Assembly: GCA_027490225.1 (NCBI GenBank)
Contig: JAIXYK010000040.1
Coordinates: 1-64,000 of the forward strand
Length of the DNA: 64,000 nucleotides
Source of the DNA: Bacteroidota bacterium
GTDB taxonomy: Bacteria > Bacteroidota > Bacteroidia > M30B66
Reading direction: 5' to 3'
Shown here in pieces: positions 29,299-38,576 of this stretch (the stretch's first letter is position 1; every line of letters starts with the position of its first letter). The position numbers and the translations under genes are program-made. The notes beneath the pieces were generated by a model that was given only the letters and a program-made list of their open reading frames with translations, was not told the origin of the DNA and did not search any database.

Positions 29299-30546
29299 TC
29301 ATTCAAAAGAAAGTAAAGTCTCCTCTATTATTTCAACACATGACAAAAGTTGAATTTCTGTTATTACCAATGGAGGAGCAAATCTTATAATATTTCCATG
29401 AGTAGGTTTTGCCAACAAACCATTTTCCATCAATCTGATGCAAATGTCCCAGGCGCTTACTCCATCTTTTTCTTCGATAATAATTGCATTCAAAAGCCCT
29501 TTTCCCCTTACTTTATTTATTCGGGTACTTTTAATGTTTCTTAAAGAACTTCTTAGGATTTCTCCTAATCTTTTGGCATTTTCAGCTAAACCTTCTTCTT
29601 TAACTACCTCCAAAGCTGCCCTGGCAACAGCACAACCTAATGGATTTCCTCCATAAGTTGAACCATGTTCTCCTGGTTTTAAACATAACATAATCTCATC
29701 TCTGCTTAAAACGCCAGACACAGGATAAACACCTCCTGTTAATGCTTTTCCGAGTATTAAAATATCTGCTTTTACTCCTTCATGGCAACAAGCCAATAAT
29801 TCACCCGTTCTCGCAATTCCCGTTTGAATTTCATCTGCAATAAATAAGACATTGTATTCTTTGCAAAGCGAATAACACGCTGCAAGATATCCGAAGTCAG
29901 GAACATTTACTCCAGCTTCACCTTGAATCGGTTCCACTAGAAAACCTGCAACATTTTTATCTTTTAACGCTTCACGCAAAGCATCCACATCATTATAAGG
30001 AATTACTTTAAAACCTGGTGTAAAAGGTCCAAATTCTTTTCTTGCATCTGGGTCGGTTGAAGCAGAAACAATAGAAATCGTTCTTCCATGGAAGTTCTGC
30101 TCACAAACTAATATCACAGCTTCATTTTCAGAGATTCCCTTTTTTTGATAAGCCCATTTTCTGCATAATTTAAGGGCTGTTTCAACTGCTTCAGCTCCTG
30201 TATTCATAGGGAGGAATCGGTCGTAACCAAAATACTCAGAAACATATTTAGAAAAAGTAGCAAACTCCTTGTTGTGAAAAGCTCTTGATGTAAGGGTTAG
30301 TTTTTGAGCTTGTTCAATCAAGGTATTTATGATTTTAGGATGGCAATGTCCTTGATTTACAGCTGAATATGCCGAGAGGAAATCATAGTACTTTTTACCT
30401 TCAACATCCCAAAGAAAAACACCTTCACCTCTTTCTAAAACTACTGGCAATGGGTGATAATTATGTGCTGTATGGTTTTCCTCCATTTCTATGAAAGACA
30501 CATTGCTTTGGTGATCTTGTTGGATGGTTTCTTTGGTAAATCGCAT
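29299..30546 (-). CDS. rocD: Ornithine aminotransferase
   Basis: A PLP enzyme converting ornithine and 2-oxoglutarate to glutamate-5-semialdehyde and glutamate in arginine/ornithine degradation and proline metabolism. The sequence has [30 protein letters not shown] and [18 protein letters not shown], which mark ornithine aminotransferase within the class III family. Further blocks are [13 protein letters not shown] and the Lys-bearing [13 protein letters not shown]. The length of 415 residues is normal. An internal Met ([12 protein letters not shown]) is an alternative start. A candidate promoter lies just upstream, and the gene stands alone before a strong terminator. Confidence 0.95.
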   Translation of the reverse strand: MRFTKETIQQDHQSNVSFIEMEENHTAHNYHPLPVVLERGEGVFLWDVEGKKYYDFLSAYSAVNQGHCHPKIINTLIEQAQKLTLTSRAFHNKEFATFSKYVSEYFGYDRFLPMNTGAEAVETALKLCRKWAYQKKGISENEAVILVCEQNFHGRTISIVSASTDPDARKEFGPFTPGFKVIPYNDVDALREALKDKNVAGFLVEPIQGEAGVNVPDFGYLAACYSLCKEYNVLFIADEIQTGIARTGELLACCHEGVKADILILGKALTGGVYPVSGVLSRDEIMLCLKPGEHGSTYGGNPLGCAVARAALEVVKEEGLAENAKRLGEILRSSLRNIKSTRINKVRGKGLLNAIIIEEKDGVSAWDICIRLMENGLLAKPTHGNIIRFAPPLVITEIQLLSCVEIIEETLLSFE

Positions 30547-30563
30547 AAAATAATTATTGGCAT

Positions 30564-30597
30564 CAAAGTTAAGATTTTTAACTTGTTTTTAGCTCAA
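30564..30597 (-). promoter_or_regulatory. Candidate rocD promoter
   Basis: Minus-strand TTG, 23-base spacer, TAACTTTG; the -7 box lies 18 bases before the rocD ATG. It agrees with the Bacteroidota promoter pattern at the long end of spacer lengths. Confidence 0.45.
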
Positions 30598-30627
30598 AAT
30601 GCTGAAATTGCGGCAAATTTCAAATTG

Positions 30628-32037
30628 ATGGGACGTAAATCTTCAGCACCTCAAATCTATGAGGCATTAACAATTATCGACATTGCTTCAGAAGGAATGG
30701 GAATCGCTAAAAAAGAGGGAATGGTTGTTTTCGTTGAAGGCGCAGTAACAGGTGATGTAGTAGATGTTCAGATTACTAGAAAGAAAAGCGGATTTCGTCA
30801 GGGTCGAGTGCTTAATTTTTTAACCAAGAGTGATATTAGAATTGAACCAGCATGCTCGCATTTTGGTGTTTGTGGAGGTTGTAAATGGCAGAATTTACCT
30901 TATGATTTTCAAGTAGCGCATAAGTTTAAACAAGTTTCTGATGCTTTGAAAAGAATTGCTAAAGTGGAACTTCCTGAAATACAACCAATTTTAGCAGCGC
31001 CTGATTTTTTTCATTACAGGAATAAAATGGAATATACCTTTTCGGCAAGTAGGTGGCTAACCAATGAGGAAATAGCTCAAAATGAACAAATTGACCAAAG
31101 AAATGCTTTGGGTTTTCATGTTCCAGGAAGATTCGATAAAGTTTTGGCGATAGATAAATGTTACCTTCAAGCAGAACCAGGCAATGCCATACGGGATTTT
31201 GTGCGCGATTATGCCATTCAACATGAATTATCTTTTTTCCATTTAATAGAACAAACCGGATTGCTAAGAAATCTCATTCTTCGTAACAACCAGAAAGGTG
31301 AATGGATGCTGATATTGAGTGTTACTGAAGAAAATGATGCATTATTTTCTTTGCTAAATGCAATTTCAGAAAGGTTTCCAGAGATTACGTCTTTGCAATT
31401 TGCCATCAATAATAAGCGCAACGATACTCTGCAAGATATTCCTGTGCAACTTTTCAAAGGAAACGCAACATTAATGGAGGAAATGGAAGACCTCACTTTT
31501 AGCATTCGTCCAAAATCATTTTATCAAACTAACCCAAAACAGGCATATCGGCTTTATTGTGTTGCCAGAGAAATGGCAAATATTCAAAAAACAGATATTG
31601 TGTATGATTTATACACAGGAACCGGAACCATTGCCTTGTTTGTAGCCCGATTGGCAGCAAAAGTTATTGGTGTTGAATATGTCGAAGATGCTGTGGCAGA
31701 TGCCAGATTAAATGCCACGAATAATAACATAGACAATGCAACTTTCTTTGCAGCTGATATGAAAGATTTATTAAAACCAGAATTTTTCAATGAACATGGG
31801 CAACCCGACATTATCATTACAGACCCTCCAAGAGCTGGAATGCACGAAGATGTTGTGAAATGCTTATTAGAAAGCAATGCCCGTAAAATTGTTTATGTAA
31901 GTTGCAATGCAGCTACTCAAGCACGAGACATCGCACTTTTAGATGTAAAATATAAAGTAACAGCGGTGCAGCCGGTTGATATGTTTCCACAAACTACACA
32001 TGTTGAAAATGTGGTTTGTCTTGAATTAAAAGCTTAG
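30628..32037 (+). CDS. rlmD: 23S rRNA (uracil-5-)-methyltransferase, RlmD/RumA family
   Basis: Makes 5-methyluridine in 23S rRNA using S-adenosylmethionine. After a TRAM-like N-terminal domain comes the iron-sulfur cluster motif CSHFGVCGGCKWQ near residue 75. The Rossmann methyltransferase domain shows DLYTGTGTIALFVA, ITDPPRAGMHEDVV, and YVSCNAATQARD with the catalytic Cys. I reject the longer frame from 30454, which overlaps rocD; translation most likely begins at ATG 30628 (MGRKSSAPQIYEAL), giving 469 residues. Its stop overlaps that of the convergent nucleoid-associated gene by 4 bases. Members differ in site specificity (U747 or U1939), which cannot be told here. Confidence 0.93.
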   Translation: MGRKSSAPQIYEALTIIDIASEGMGIAKKEGMVVFVEGAVTGDVVDVQITRKKSGFRQGRVLNFLTKSDIRIEPACSHFGVCGGCKWQNLPYDFQVAHKFKQVSDALKRIAKVELPEIQPILAAPDFFHYRNKMEYTFSASRWLTNEEIAQNEQIDQRNALGFHVPGRFDKVLAIDKCYLQAEPGNAIRDFVRDYAIQHELSFFHLIEQTGLLRNLILRNNQKGEWMLILSVTEENDALFSLLNAISERFPEITSLQFAINNKRNDTLQDIPVQLFKGNATLMEEMEDLTFSIRPKSFYQTNPKQAYRLYCVAREMANIQKTDIVYDLYTGTGTIALFVARLAAKVIGVEYVEDAVADARLNATNNNIDNATFFAADMKDLLKPEFFNEHGQPDIIITDPPRAGMHEDVVKCLLESNARKIVYVSCNAATQARDIALLDVKYKVTAVQPVDMFPQTTHVENVVCLELKA

Positions 32038-33074
32038 GTAGCAGCTTCGTTGCTGAAAAATAGTTTGTAATAATTCATGCCTTTTTCCTCATCAAAACCT
32101 TTCTCAATTAATTGGCGGTTTCCATGTACGTAAACATGAAAGTTCTTATCTAATTTGAGAATGCTTTTGAACATTCCAGCATGTTTTTTTACAGCGGTTT
32201 GATTAATGTCAAAAGCTTCAGTAACACTGTGGTCACCATCTTCAGTATTATATGAATCAGTGAATTTTCTAAATGCAGAAACAACTTCTGGTTGTTTTAA
32301 AACTTCATCAGCAAAATTGTCGAATTCAAACGCATCCTTTTCTTTGAAAAATTTTGATGTTCTATTGAGCAAAGCAATTTGTTCAGAAGCATTTACTTGA
32401 AAATCTTCGGGAAGTTGTTCTTTCACAAATTCGCGCGTCATGTTCATATATTGTGCAGTGTGGTGATAACTATCTTCTACCGCTTCCAGTTCTAAAAAAG
32501 CATCTACCCAATATTGTGCTTCCGCATTATTTCCGTTAGTCTTATCTACGACAAGCACTCTGTAACCATCACCTGGTTCGGCACTTAAAATTAAACAAGC
32601 TTTGTCTATTCTATCTAATCGGTAAGCTTCTGAAAATTCAACTGTACTTTGGTTTCCTGCCCATTCTACTTGTAAGAATTTGTCTTCTGACTCTGCTTTT
32701 AATAGCACTATCGCATCAAAAAACTCGCTGTTTACATTTACTTTTTCAATATGTGCTACAAACAAATCTCCCGATAAAATTTTTGGGTGTGATGAAACAT
32801 CATATAAATGACTTGCTATTTGTTCGCTTGCTTTATTAAACTCACCTGCATTTTTAAAAATCATGTTTATACCATCATACACCAGGTTTCCTGGAGCAAA
32901 GTGATAATAAGCTTCAGGTTTAAATGATTTTAAAAGATAATCTACCAGGATCTCATGGTTGTTATCGTTAATTTCTAGTTGTGTTTCAGAAATGGTAAGA
33001 GGTTCATTTAGTGAAGGATTTCCAACAAAGTGAACAATCATCTCTTTTATAAGTGCCGTTGAATATGTAATCAT
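32034..33074 (-). CDS. Nucleoid-associated protein, NdpA/YejK family
   Basis: A 346-residue protein of the 37-kDa nucleoid-associated family, thought to associate with bulk chromosomal DNA. The N-terminal half (IVHFVGNPSLNEPL, then a run about opening reading frames of conserved acidic residues and FAPGNLVYDGINMIF) and the mid-region FVAHIEKVNVNSEFFDAIVLLKAE follow the family pattern, as do SEQIALLNRTSKFFKEKDAF and the C-terminal HVYVHGNRQLIEKGFDEEKGMNYYKLFF. The assignment is from family resemblance rather than catalytic motifs. It is convergent with rlmD and downstream of the GNAT gene on the same strand. Confidence 0.8.
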   Translation of the reverse strand: MITYSTALIKEMIVHFVGNPSLNEPLTISETQLEINDNNHEILVDYLLKSFKPEAYYHFAPGNLVYDGINMIFKNAGEFNKASEQIASHLYDVSSHPKILSGDLFVAHIEKVNVNSEFFDAIVLLKAESEDKFLQVEWAGNQSTVEFSEAYRLDRIDKACLILSAEPGDGYRVLVVDKTNGNNAEAQYWVDAFLELEAVEDSYHHTAQYMNMTREFVKEQLPEDFQVNASEQIALLNRTSKFFKEKDAFEFDNFADEVLKQPEVVSAFRKFTDSYNTEDGDHSVTEAFDINQTAVKKHAGMFKSILKLDKNFHVYVHGNRQLIEKGFDEEKGMNYYKLFFSNEAAT

Positions 33075-33122
33075 GGGGTAAAAGTATGCAAAATAGGCAA
33101 GAAAATGAATGCAAATAAACGC

Positions 33123-33611
33123 CTATTTCCTTTTCCAAATCATTATAAAATCATTCATTTGGTAACCTTCTCCAATATCAAAGTCTTCTACTTTCTCTAT
33201 TACGAAGCCGATTTTAAAATAGAAATTAATAGCGCTGTAATTCTGTCTGTTAACTTGAAGTTTGAAAGTATTTATTTTATCAAAATATTTCACCAATGCA
33301 TTAAAAGTTTGCTCTCCTAAACCACTTCTATGTTTATTGCTGAGAATATAAAATTTATTGATGAAAGCCTCTGTATTGTTATGAATTTCAATAGAAGTAT
33401 ATCCAATATTTTCTTTTTGACTTTGAATTAGAAAGTAAATTTCTTTGCCTTCTGAAATTTGATGTTGCAACGTTTCTTTTGAATATATCCTTTTCAGCAT
33501 GTATTCAACTTGAACATTTCCAATAATCGGCGGATAATGAACAGTCCATATTTTATGCGCTAATTGATGAATTTCATCGACATCAAAAACACTGGCAGGA
33601 ACTAAATTCAT
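33123..33611 (-). CDS. GNAT-family N-acetyltransferase
   Basis: A 162-residue protein with the GCN5-related acetyltransferase layout. The acetyl-CoA binding region reads FYILSNKHRSGLGEQTFNALVKYF (the R/Q-x-x-G-x-G/A segment), followed by LQVNRQNYSAINFYFKIGF, which is typical of motif B. The N-terminus (LVPASVFDVDEIHQLAHKIW) matches the usual first strand and helix. The substrate is unknown. It starts 9 bases after the stop of the large T9SS type B gene and may share its transcript. Confidence 0.88.
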   Translation of the reverse strand: MNLVPASVFDVDEIHQLAHKIWTVHYPPIIGNVQVEYMLKRIYSKETLQHQISEGKEIYFLIQSQKENIGYTSIEIHNNTEAFINKFYILSNKHRSGLGEQTFNALVKYFDKINTFKLQVNRQNYSAINFYFKIGFVIEKVEDFDIGEGYQMNDFIMIWKRK

Positions 33612-33620
33612 TCTTTAAAA

Positions 33621-36600
33621 TTAGTTTTTCAAAGACATAACAGTGCCGTAAAACTCTTTTCCTTCTCCATTTGGAAATGGCCTTACTTTTAAATGCCAAA
33701 CATACATGTCTTGTTGAACCACTTTGCCATTTACAATTCCATCCCAAGCCTCTTCATTTTTTCTTGATTCAAACAACAATTCTCCCCATCTATTAAAAAC
33801 AGTAAATTCATAAGTTTTAGGGTCATGCCCGGAAACGATAGGTCTGAAACCGTCATTTACTCCATCACTATTAGGTGTAAATGCCTTAGGTATGAAAACT
33901 AGAAATTCACCTTTGATATAAATTTCCTCACAAAGTGTATCTCTGCAACCATTTTCGCTAATTGCGGTAAGGCAAACCTCATAACTTGTATCTGCAACAC
34001 TAGGGAATCTATAGCTAATGTCTTCATTTGTAGAATTATAAATACCATCTACATTCCAAGAGTATAAAACGGCCAATTCGCTTGAATTAGTAAAATCAAT
34101 TTGAGGATTTACGAATGTCGCATCTTTGGGAGTGTAATAGAAATTTGCAATAGGGTCAGGGTGAATTACAATAAAACTATCTCTTGTTAATGAAGCAGTA
34201 CAACCAATTGCAGCCGAAGATGTTAGCGTTACTGAGTATGCTCCAACATCTTCTAACTCGTAGTAAAATGTAGAACACGATGTAGAAACAGTATCATTAT
34301 TAATTAACCAAACACAATTATTTCCGGTAGGAATTGATTGATTAACAAGAGAAAAGGCCAATGGGGAGCAACCTGATGAATCTGTGACAGCAAAATCAAT
34401 AAATGGGGGAGTGGTAACCTCAATATTAAAAGTACTTACATTTCCACAAGTACCTATTATAGCATAAGAAATGTTATGTAATCCAGCCCCTGCCACTTGT
34501 GGGTCGAATAATCCATCGGTAGAATTTGTTATTCCATTTCCACTCCAAACACCGCCAACAGTTGCAGCAGTTAATTGTTGAGGTACAGCATCAATACAAA
34601 AAGGTCCTGCAGGGCTAATTGTTGTATTAGCAGTAGGTTGAACAATAATTTGTTGTGTTTCTACATCACCGCAAACACCGGCAATTGTATAAGTAATTGA
34701 ATTATTCCCATTATTTGCTGCAGCAGGACTAAATATTCCATTCGCGGCATCAATAATTCCTGAACCAGACCAAACTCCTCCAGCTTGATTTGACACTAAA
34801 TCGAAATCGCTTGAACTATCGCAAAACGGACCTGCAACAGCAAATGATGCATCTGCAGTTTGTAAAACCACAATATTTGTTGTTTGCGAATCTCCGCATG
34901 AACCAGCAATTGTGTATGTAATTGTGTGCGTACCAACTCCAGCGGTTATTGGTGAGAAAGTTCCAGTATTAAAATTCGTAATTCCATTTCCACTCCATGT
35001 CCCGCCAGGGCTTGCAGCAGTTAATTGAAAAGGCGCATTAGCAGTGCATTGTGTTCCTACGGGGTTAATAAATGCTGAAAGTTGAGGGTTAACAGTAATA
35101 GTAGTATTTTCAGTAACAGTGCAATTTGTAGTTACAGAATAAGAAATATTGATGTTTCCGTTTCCTGAAAGTCCCGGATTAAATAAACCTGTAGCGCTTA
35201 CTCCAAATCCTGTCCAAGTTCCTCCTGCTGGTGTAGCAACCAATTGCACAGAAGGGTCGCTAAAACAAAATGGACCAGCAGCTGTAATTGTAATATCAGC
35301 TCCTCCAACAAAAGGGCCACCTGAAATTGTATGCGGACAGCCATTCGCATCGGTTACATCAAATGAATAATTATCTCCATTTTGGAGGTTGCTTATGGTT
35401 ACAGTTCCTCCATTATTTACTGAAGTAAAATTAATACTTGCAGTGGCAGGTTGTAAATTTGAAATAGAAAATGCAGTTCCATAAATTTGAGGTGCTCCTC
35501 CATTTAAAGTTACTGAAACTGTGCCTGCTGAGCAATTTTCGACAACATTAGATGTTATTTCTGGAAGATATGTAACAGAAAAAACTTCACCTAAATCATA
35601 ACAATTAGGGTCTCCAGAACCAGCTATAGTTGAACTGTATGTATTTGTTGTAACATCATACATCGTAATGGGGACATAATAAACGGTGTTATTGACAAAT
35701 GTTCCAGCTGGAAATGAGTTAATAAACGAAAGATCATTTACATCACTCAAATTTTGAGATTCTTCAACTACACCTAATATACAGCCATCTTGCACAATGT
35801 CGTCAGGCGGGCCAATTGTGGGTAAGCAGCTAAAAGCTAAATACCAAATATCTGGATTGTATGCAACTGTTGAAAAAGCATTAATTTCTGGATACGTAAA
35901 GTCATTATTAGAATTAATATTGACTTGATCTCCAAAACATAGAATGTAATTGTTTTGTGAATCGCCGGTAATATTTGCTGCAAATGTTCCTGCATTTGCG
36001 TTGCATTCGCAAGGTGGAGGAGCAACGTATGTTATATTTGAAGTGCAAGTTAAGTCGGCACTGAAATATGCAGTAACATTACAGTTGCTATTGCTAGGAT
36101 TTAAACCATTTATAGCATAATTGATGGGCGATGTAAACGGAGCGTTGAAGGTTACCTGATTTCCTTCACAAGTTTGCACAATCAGCTGACCTGTTGAAGG
36201 TGCTGAAATAAATTCAACTATACCATTGATATTGTATGTGTTGTTTGCAGGATCACATGAATTTTGAACCAATGTAAAATTTGAGATGAGACATTGGCAA
36301 ACAGGTTCCGTAAAGGAAAGGCTTGTGATGGTGCATGCTGGATTTGCTGAAAACGAAGCTGTTAAAGTAACGTTTGTAGTTCCGTCTGCCGGAATGTTGC
36401 TAATGGTAAAATTTTGATTAGTACCAAATGGAGCATTAAAAACGGTTTGTTGCCCTCCTGAAGTCGTAAATGTTAATTGTCCTGTAGTTGGAGGATTTGA
36501 AAAAGTAACATTTCCTGTTATAGTATATGTGCCTGTTGCTGTTTCACAAGCACCGACATTAACATTAATCGAGTTTAGGTTGCAAGGGGCAGGCAAGCAG

Positions 36601-37382
36601 GGCGCAGGAGCGAAATAAACCACTTGGTCATTACATTCTGGATTTGAAGAAAAAACAGCAGAAACAGTACAAGCACCTCCATCAGCAGTTAAACCAGGAA
36701 AAGAGTAATTAATGTTATTCGAAAAAGGTGCATTAAATGTTTGACTGCCACCGCAATCGCTTGAAATTGTAAGAGAACCAGCAGTTGGTGGATTACTGAT
36801 ACTCAATGTACCATTAACTGTATAAGTATTTGTGGCTGGTTGACATGCACCTGCATTGGCAGTAAAGCCCGTAATACCACAAATTACACCGCAGTTTGTT
36901 GAGCCAGTGCCAGCAGTTTGAGCAAATGAAATTGTGCCAGGGCTTCCATCGTAATTTGTAAGAAGAAACATATAGTATTCTCCGGTTTGAGCAAATGGTA
37001 TATAAGCAGTTTCTTCTGCAGCAGGATCAAAACTGCAACCAATCACATTCGAAAATGATAAATTGTTACAACCTTGGCTCGGCGAGCTGAAAGGTCCCCA
37101 AACAATATAGTCAACATCTATTGGAGTTCCAAAATCATCAAATTGTTCAATATATATTTCAATGTCTCCTGCATCTTCAATTTGTAAAAAATACCAAGAA
37201 GGATTTGGTTGATCTATAAGGCAATCGTACTCAGGACCTAATTCAGCAACAGTATTTGTTGAGTTGGGGAAAGTATAAATAAAGTCTGTGCAGAATGGGT
37301 CAGCACTTGCACAGTCGCTACCTTGTGAGAATACTTCCAAAGTGCTACAAAACAAAGCTATAAAAAGGAAAAAGTGTTTCAT
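33621..37382 (-). CDS. Secreted T9SS type B (gliding-motility-associated C-terminal) repeat protein
   Basis: A 1253-residue exported protein with a signal peptide at residues 1-20 (EVFSQG). An N-terminal domain of about 140 residues (WYFLQIEDAGDIEIYI...) resembles bacterial pre-peptidase or CUB-like sandwich domains. Three Cys-containing repeats of about 95 residues follow (about 167-453), then a linking region, four 73-75 residue repeats carrying GxWxGxG, and a PKD-like domain. The C-terminus (FIPKAFTPNSDGVNDGFRP ... FNRWGELLFES) is the type B T9SS sorting domain called gliding-motility-associated. The protein may be a surface adhesin or matrix component (inference). It begins 3 bases after a small secreted protein gene. 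Confidence 0.93.
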   Translation of the reverse strand: MKHFFLFIALFCSTLEVFSQGSDCASADPFCTDFIYTFPNSTNTVAELGPEYDCLIDQPNPSWYFLQIEDAGDIEIYIEQFDDFGTPIDVDYIVWGPFSSPSQGCNNLSFSNVIGCSFDPAAEETAYIPFAQTGEYYMFLLTNYDGSPGTISFAQTAGTGSTNCGVICGITGFTANAGACQPATNTYTVNGTLSISNPPTAGSLTISSDCGGSQTFNAPFSNNINYSFPGLTADGGACTVSAVFSSNPECNDQVVYFAPAPCLPAPCNLNSINVNVGACETATGTYTITGNVTFSNPPTTGQLTFTTSGGQQTVFNAPFGTNQNFTISNIPADGTTNVTLTASFSANPACTITSLSFTEPVCQCLISNFTLVQNSCDPANNTYNINGIVEFISAPSTGQLIVQTCEGNQVTFNAPFTSPINYAINGLNPSNSNCNVTAYFSADLTCTSNITYVAPPPCECNANAGTFAANITGDSQNNYILCFGDQVNINSNNDFTYPEINAFSTVAYNPDIWYLAFSCLPTIGPPDDIVQDGCILGVVEESQNLSDVNDLSFINSFPAGTFVNNTVYYVPITMYDVTTNTYSSTIAGSGDPNCYDLGEVFSVTYLPEITSNVVENCSAGTVSVTLNGGAPQIYGTAFSISNLQPATASINFTSVNNGGTVTISNLQNGDNYSFDVTDANGCPHTISGGPFVGGADITITAAGPFCFSDPSVQLVATPAGGTWTGFGVSATGLFNPGLSGNGNINISYSVTTNCTVTENTTITVNPQLSAFINPVGTQCTANAPFQLTAASPGGTWSGNGITNFNTGTFSPITAGVGTHTITYTIAGSCGDSQTTNIVVLQTADASFAVAGPFCDSSSDFDLVSNQAGGVWSGSGIIDAANGIFSPAAANNGNNSITYTIAGVCGDVETQQIIVQPTANTTISPAGPFCIDAVPQQLTAATVGGVWSGNGITNSTDGLFDPQVAGAGLHNISYAIIGTCGNVSTFNIEVTTPPFIDFAVTDSSGCSPLAFSLVNQSIPTGNNCVWLINNDTVSTSCSTFYYELEDVGAYSVTLTSSAAIGCTASLTRDSFIVIHPDPIANFYYTPKDATFVNPQIDFTNSSELAVLYSWNVDGIYNSTNEDISYRFPSVADTSYEVCLTAISENGCRDTLCEEIYIKGEFLVFIPKAFTPNSDGVNDGFRPIVSGHDPKTYEFTVFNRWGELLFESRKNEEAWDGIVNGKVVQQDMYVWHLKVRPFPNGEGKEFYGTVMSLKN
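34353..35300 (-). repeat. Four 73-75 codon repeats with WxGxG motif
   Basis: Trp codons of the GxWxGxG motif sit at 35214, 34995, 34770 and 34545, giving spacings of 219, 225 and 225 bases. Each unit ends with a Cys-containing xCGxxxT segment. Boundaries are approximate. Confidence 0.8.
36024..36884 (-). repeat. Three ~95-codon Cys-containing repeats
   Basis: Units begin near GxCxPATNTYTVNG, GACETATGTYTITG and NSCDPANNTYNING. Each includes FNAPF followed by a Cys- and Asn-rich end such as SSNPEC or SADLTC. Boundaries are approximate. Confidence 0.8.
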
Positions 37383-37385
37383 GCC

Positions 37386-37712
37386 TTATTTTTTTGATTG
37401 TTGAAGCTTTAATTTTTCAGCGGTATAAAATGCTTTTCTTTGATCCATTCTTTTAAACCAACCGGAATTTTCAGCTTTGACTTTTTGTAAAGAATCTTTT
37501 ACAATGATGTTCCACTTATTATCAATAGCTTTCAACATATAGTCGCAGTGTTCAATAGTTAGAGGCGGAGTTTGTCTCTTAGCATCAATTTGTACAGCTT
37601 TTGTATGCTTAGATTTTTTTTCCTCTTTAGATAATACAGTAGGAATAGTAACTTGTTGCGAAAAGCCAAATTTTGCTGCTATTGCAAATAGAATAAATAA
37701 TAATGATTTCAT
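37386..37712 (-). CDS. Small secreted protein of unknown function
   Basis: A 108-residue protein starting at ATG 37712 with a clear signal peptide (MKSLLFILFAIAAKFGFSQ). The longer frame in the ORF track adds 20 non-signal residues upstream and is rejected. The mature part is basic, with Lys-rich segments and a central HCDYMLKAIDNKWNIIVKDSLQKV, and is probably helical. I recognise no family. Its stop lies 3 bases before the start codon of the large T9SS type B protein, so the two are almost certainly co-translated and may act together, for example as periplasmic partner and surface product (inference). Confidence 0.75.
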   Translation of the reverse strand: MKSLLFILFAIAAKFGFSQQVTIPTVLSKEEKKSKHTKAVQIDAKRQTPPLTIEHCDYMLKAIDNKWNIIVKDSLQKVKAENSGWFKRMDQRKAFYTAEKLKLQQSKK

Positions 37713-37738
37713 TTTTTTGTGATGGATTTTGAACAATT

Positions 37739-37772
37739 CAAAAATATAATTTCCTTTTAGAATATCATACAA
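37739..37772 (-). promoter_or_regulatory. Candidate promoter of the small secreted protein / T9SS type B operon
   Basis: Minus-strand TTG, a 23-base spacer and TATTTTTG, with the -7 box 26 bases before the ATG. Just upstream at 37785-37798 lies the inverted repeat TACCC-AAAA-GGGTA, which could be an operator or a weak 3' hairpin of the preceding TPR gene. Confidence 0.45.
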
Positions 37773-37809
37773 TAAATTTCATACTACCCAAAAGGGTAAA
37801 TGTTAAAAA

Positions 37810-38463
37810 TTAGCCTGGAATTCTTGGCATTTGCTTATCGAGCATTGCAATTTGTTTCACCAATTCTTCTGTTTTTGGTTTTGCTGCTTTAGCTTTTCTA
37901 TAATGGTCTTTAGCAACCTTATAATTGTTTCGTTGCATTTCTATAGAGCATAGCTGCAAGTGCGCGGCAGCAAGGTTTTCCTTATCTGGTAAACCTACTT
38001 GTATGGCTTCTATTAGATGCTTTCTTGCTTCTTTAGTGTCGCCTTTTCTTAATTGTACCATACCAAGTTGCAACAAGTTACTTCCACGAACATCTCCAAC
38101 CAATGTGGAATTCGTTTTTAAGCTTTTTCGAATGTTGGCTTCTGCTTCGTCTAAATTATCAGTTGCTAAAGCTAAATTACTTTGCAACATATAATAACCC
38201 ATTCTTATTGGTTTGAAAAGCAATTTTGGAAATTTAATGAGTTTCATGTATTTCATAGCTCCTTCAACATCGCCTTCAGTAACAGCTTCTTGTACCAATC
38301 GCATACTGCCCATCATGAAATACAATAACAAAGAAATAAATGCTGCTATGTAGCAAAGCCAGGCCAAAACGGTGTCAACTTCCATATGGAAGAAAATTCC
38401 AAGAGCAATTAAGCCAATTACAATTTGAATTCGGTATATAATGTAAATTCGTAAAAACTTCAT
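37810..38463 (-). CDS. TPR-containing membrane protein
   Basis: A 217-residue protein with two N-terminal membrane segments (about residues 8-26 and 31-52), followed by tetratricopeptide-type helical repeats at about residues 55-210. These include YYMLQSNLALATDNLDEAEANIRKSL, LQLGMVQLRKGDTKEARKHLIEAI and AAAHLQLCSIEMQRNNYKVAKDHYRKA, which show the TPR spacing of small and large residues. It is probably an inner-membrane scaffold with a cytoplasmic TPR domain. The function is unknown. It is divergent from the SpmA/SpmB gene; a TACTTTTG -7 box at 38486-38493 (minus strand) is a candidate promoter. Confidence 0.8.
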   Translation of the reverse strand: MKFLRIYIIYRIQIVIGLIALGIFFHMEVDTVLAWLCYIAAFISLLLYFMMGSMRLVQEAVTEGDVEGAMKYMKLIKFPKLLFKPIRMGYYMLQSNLALATDNLDEAEANIRKSLKTNSTLVGDVRGSNLLQLGMVQLRKGDTKEARKHLIEAIQVGLPDKENLAAAHLQLCSIEMQRNNYKVAKDHYRKAKAAKPKTEELVKQIAMLDKQMPRIPG

Positions 38464-38576
38464 GTAGTTTATTTAAAAAAGCCTGCAAAAGTAATAGATT
38501 TTATTGTTCTTTCTTCCATGAAAATAATGCAATTTAATGCTTCAAATTTCTACATTAGCCAGCTCAAAAGAATCGC

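Noticed and set aside
30454-30627. N-terminal extension of the rRNA methyltransferase
   Set aside because: It overlaps the 5' end of rocD on the other strand and has no family support; ATG 30628 is preferred. The same reasoning was applied to the extended starts of ftsH, birA, the RDD protein and the small secreted protein.
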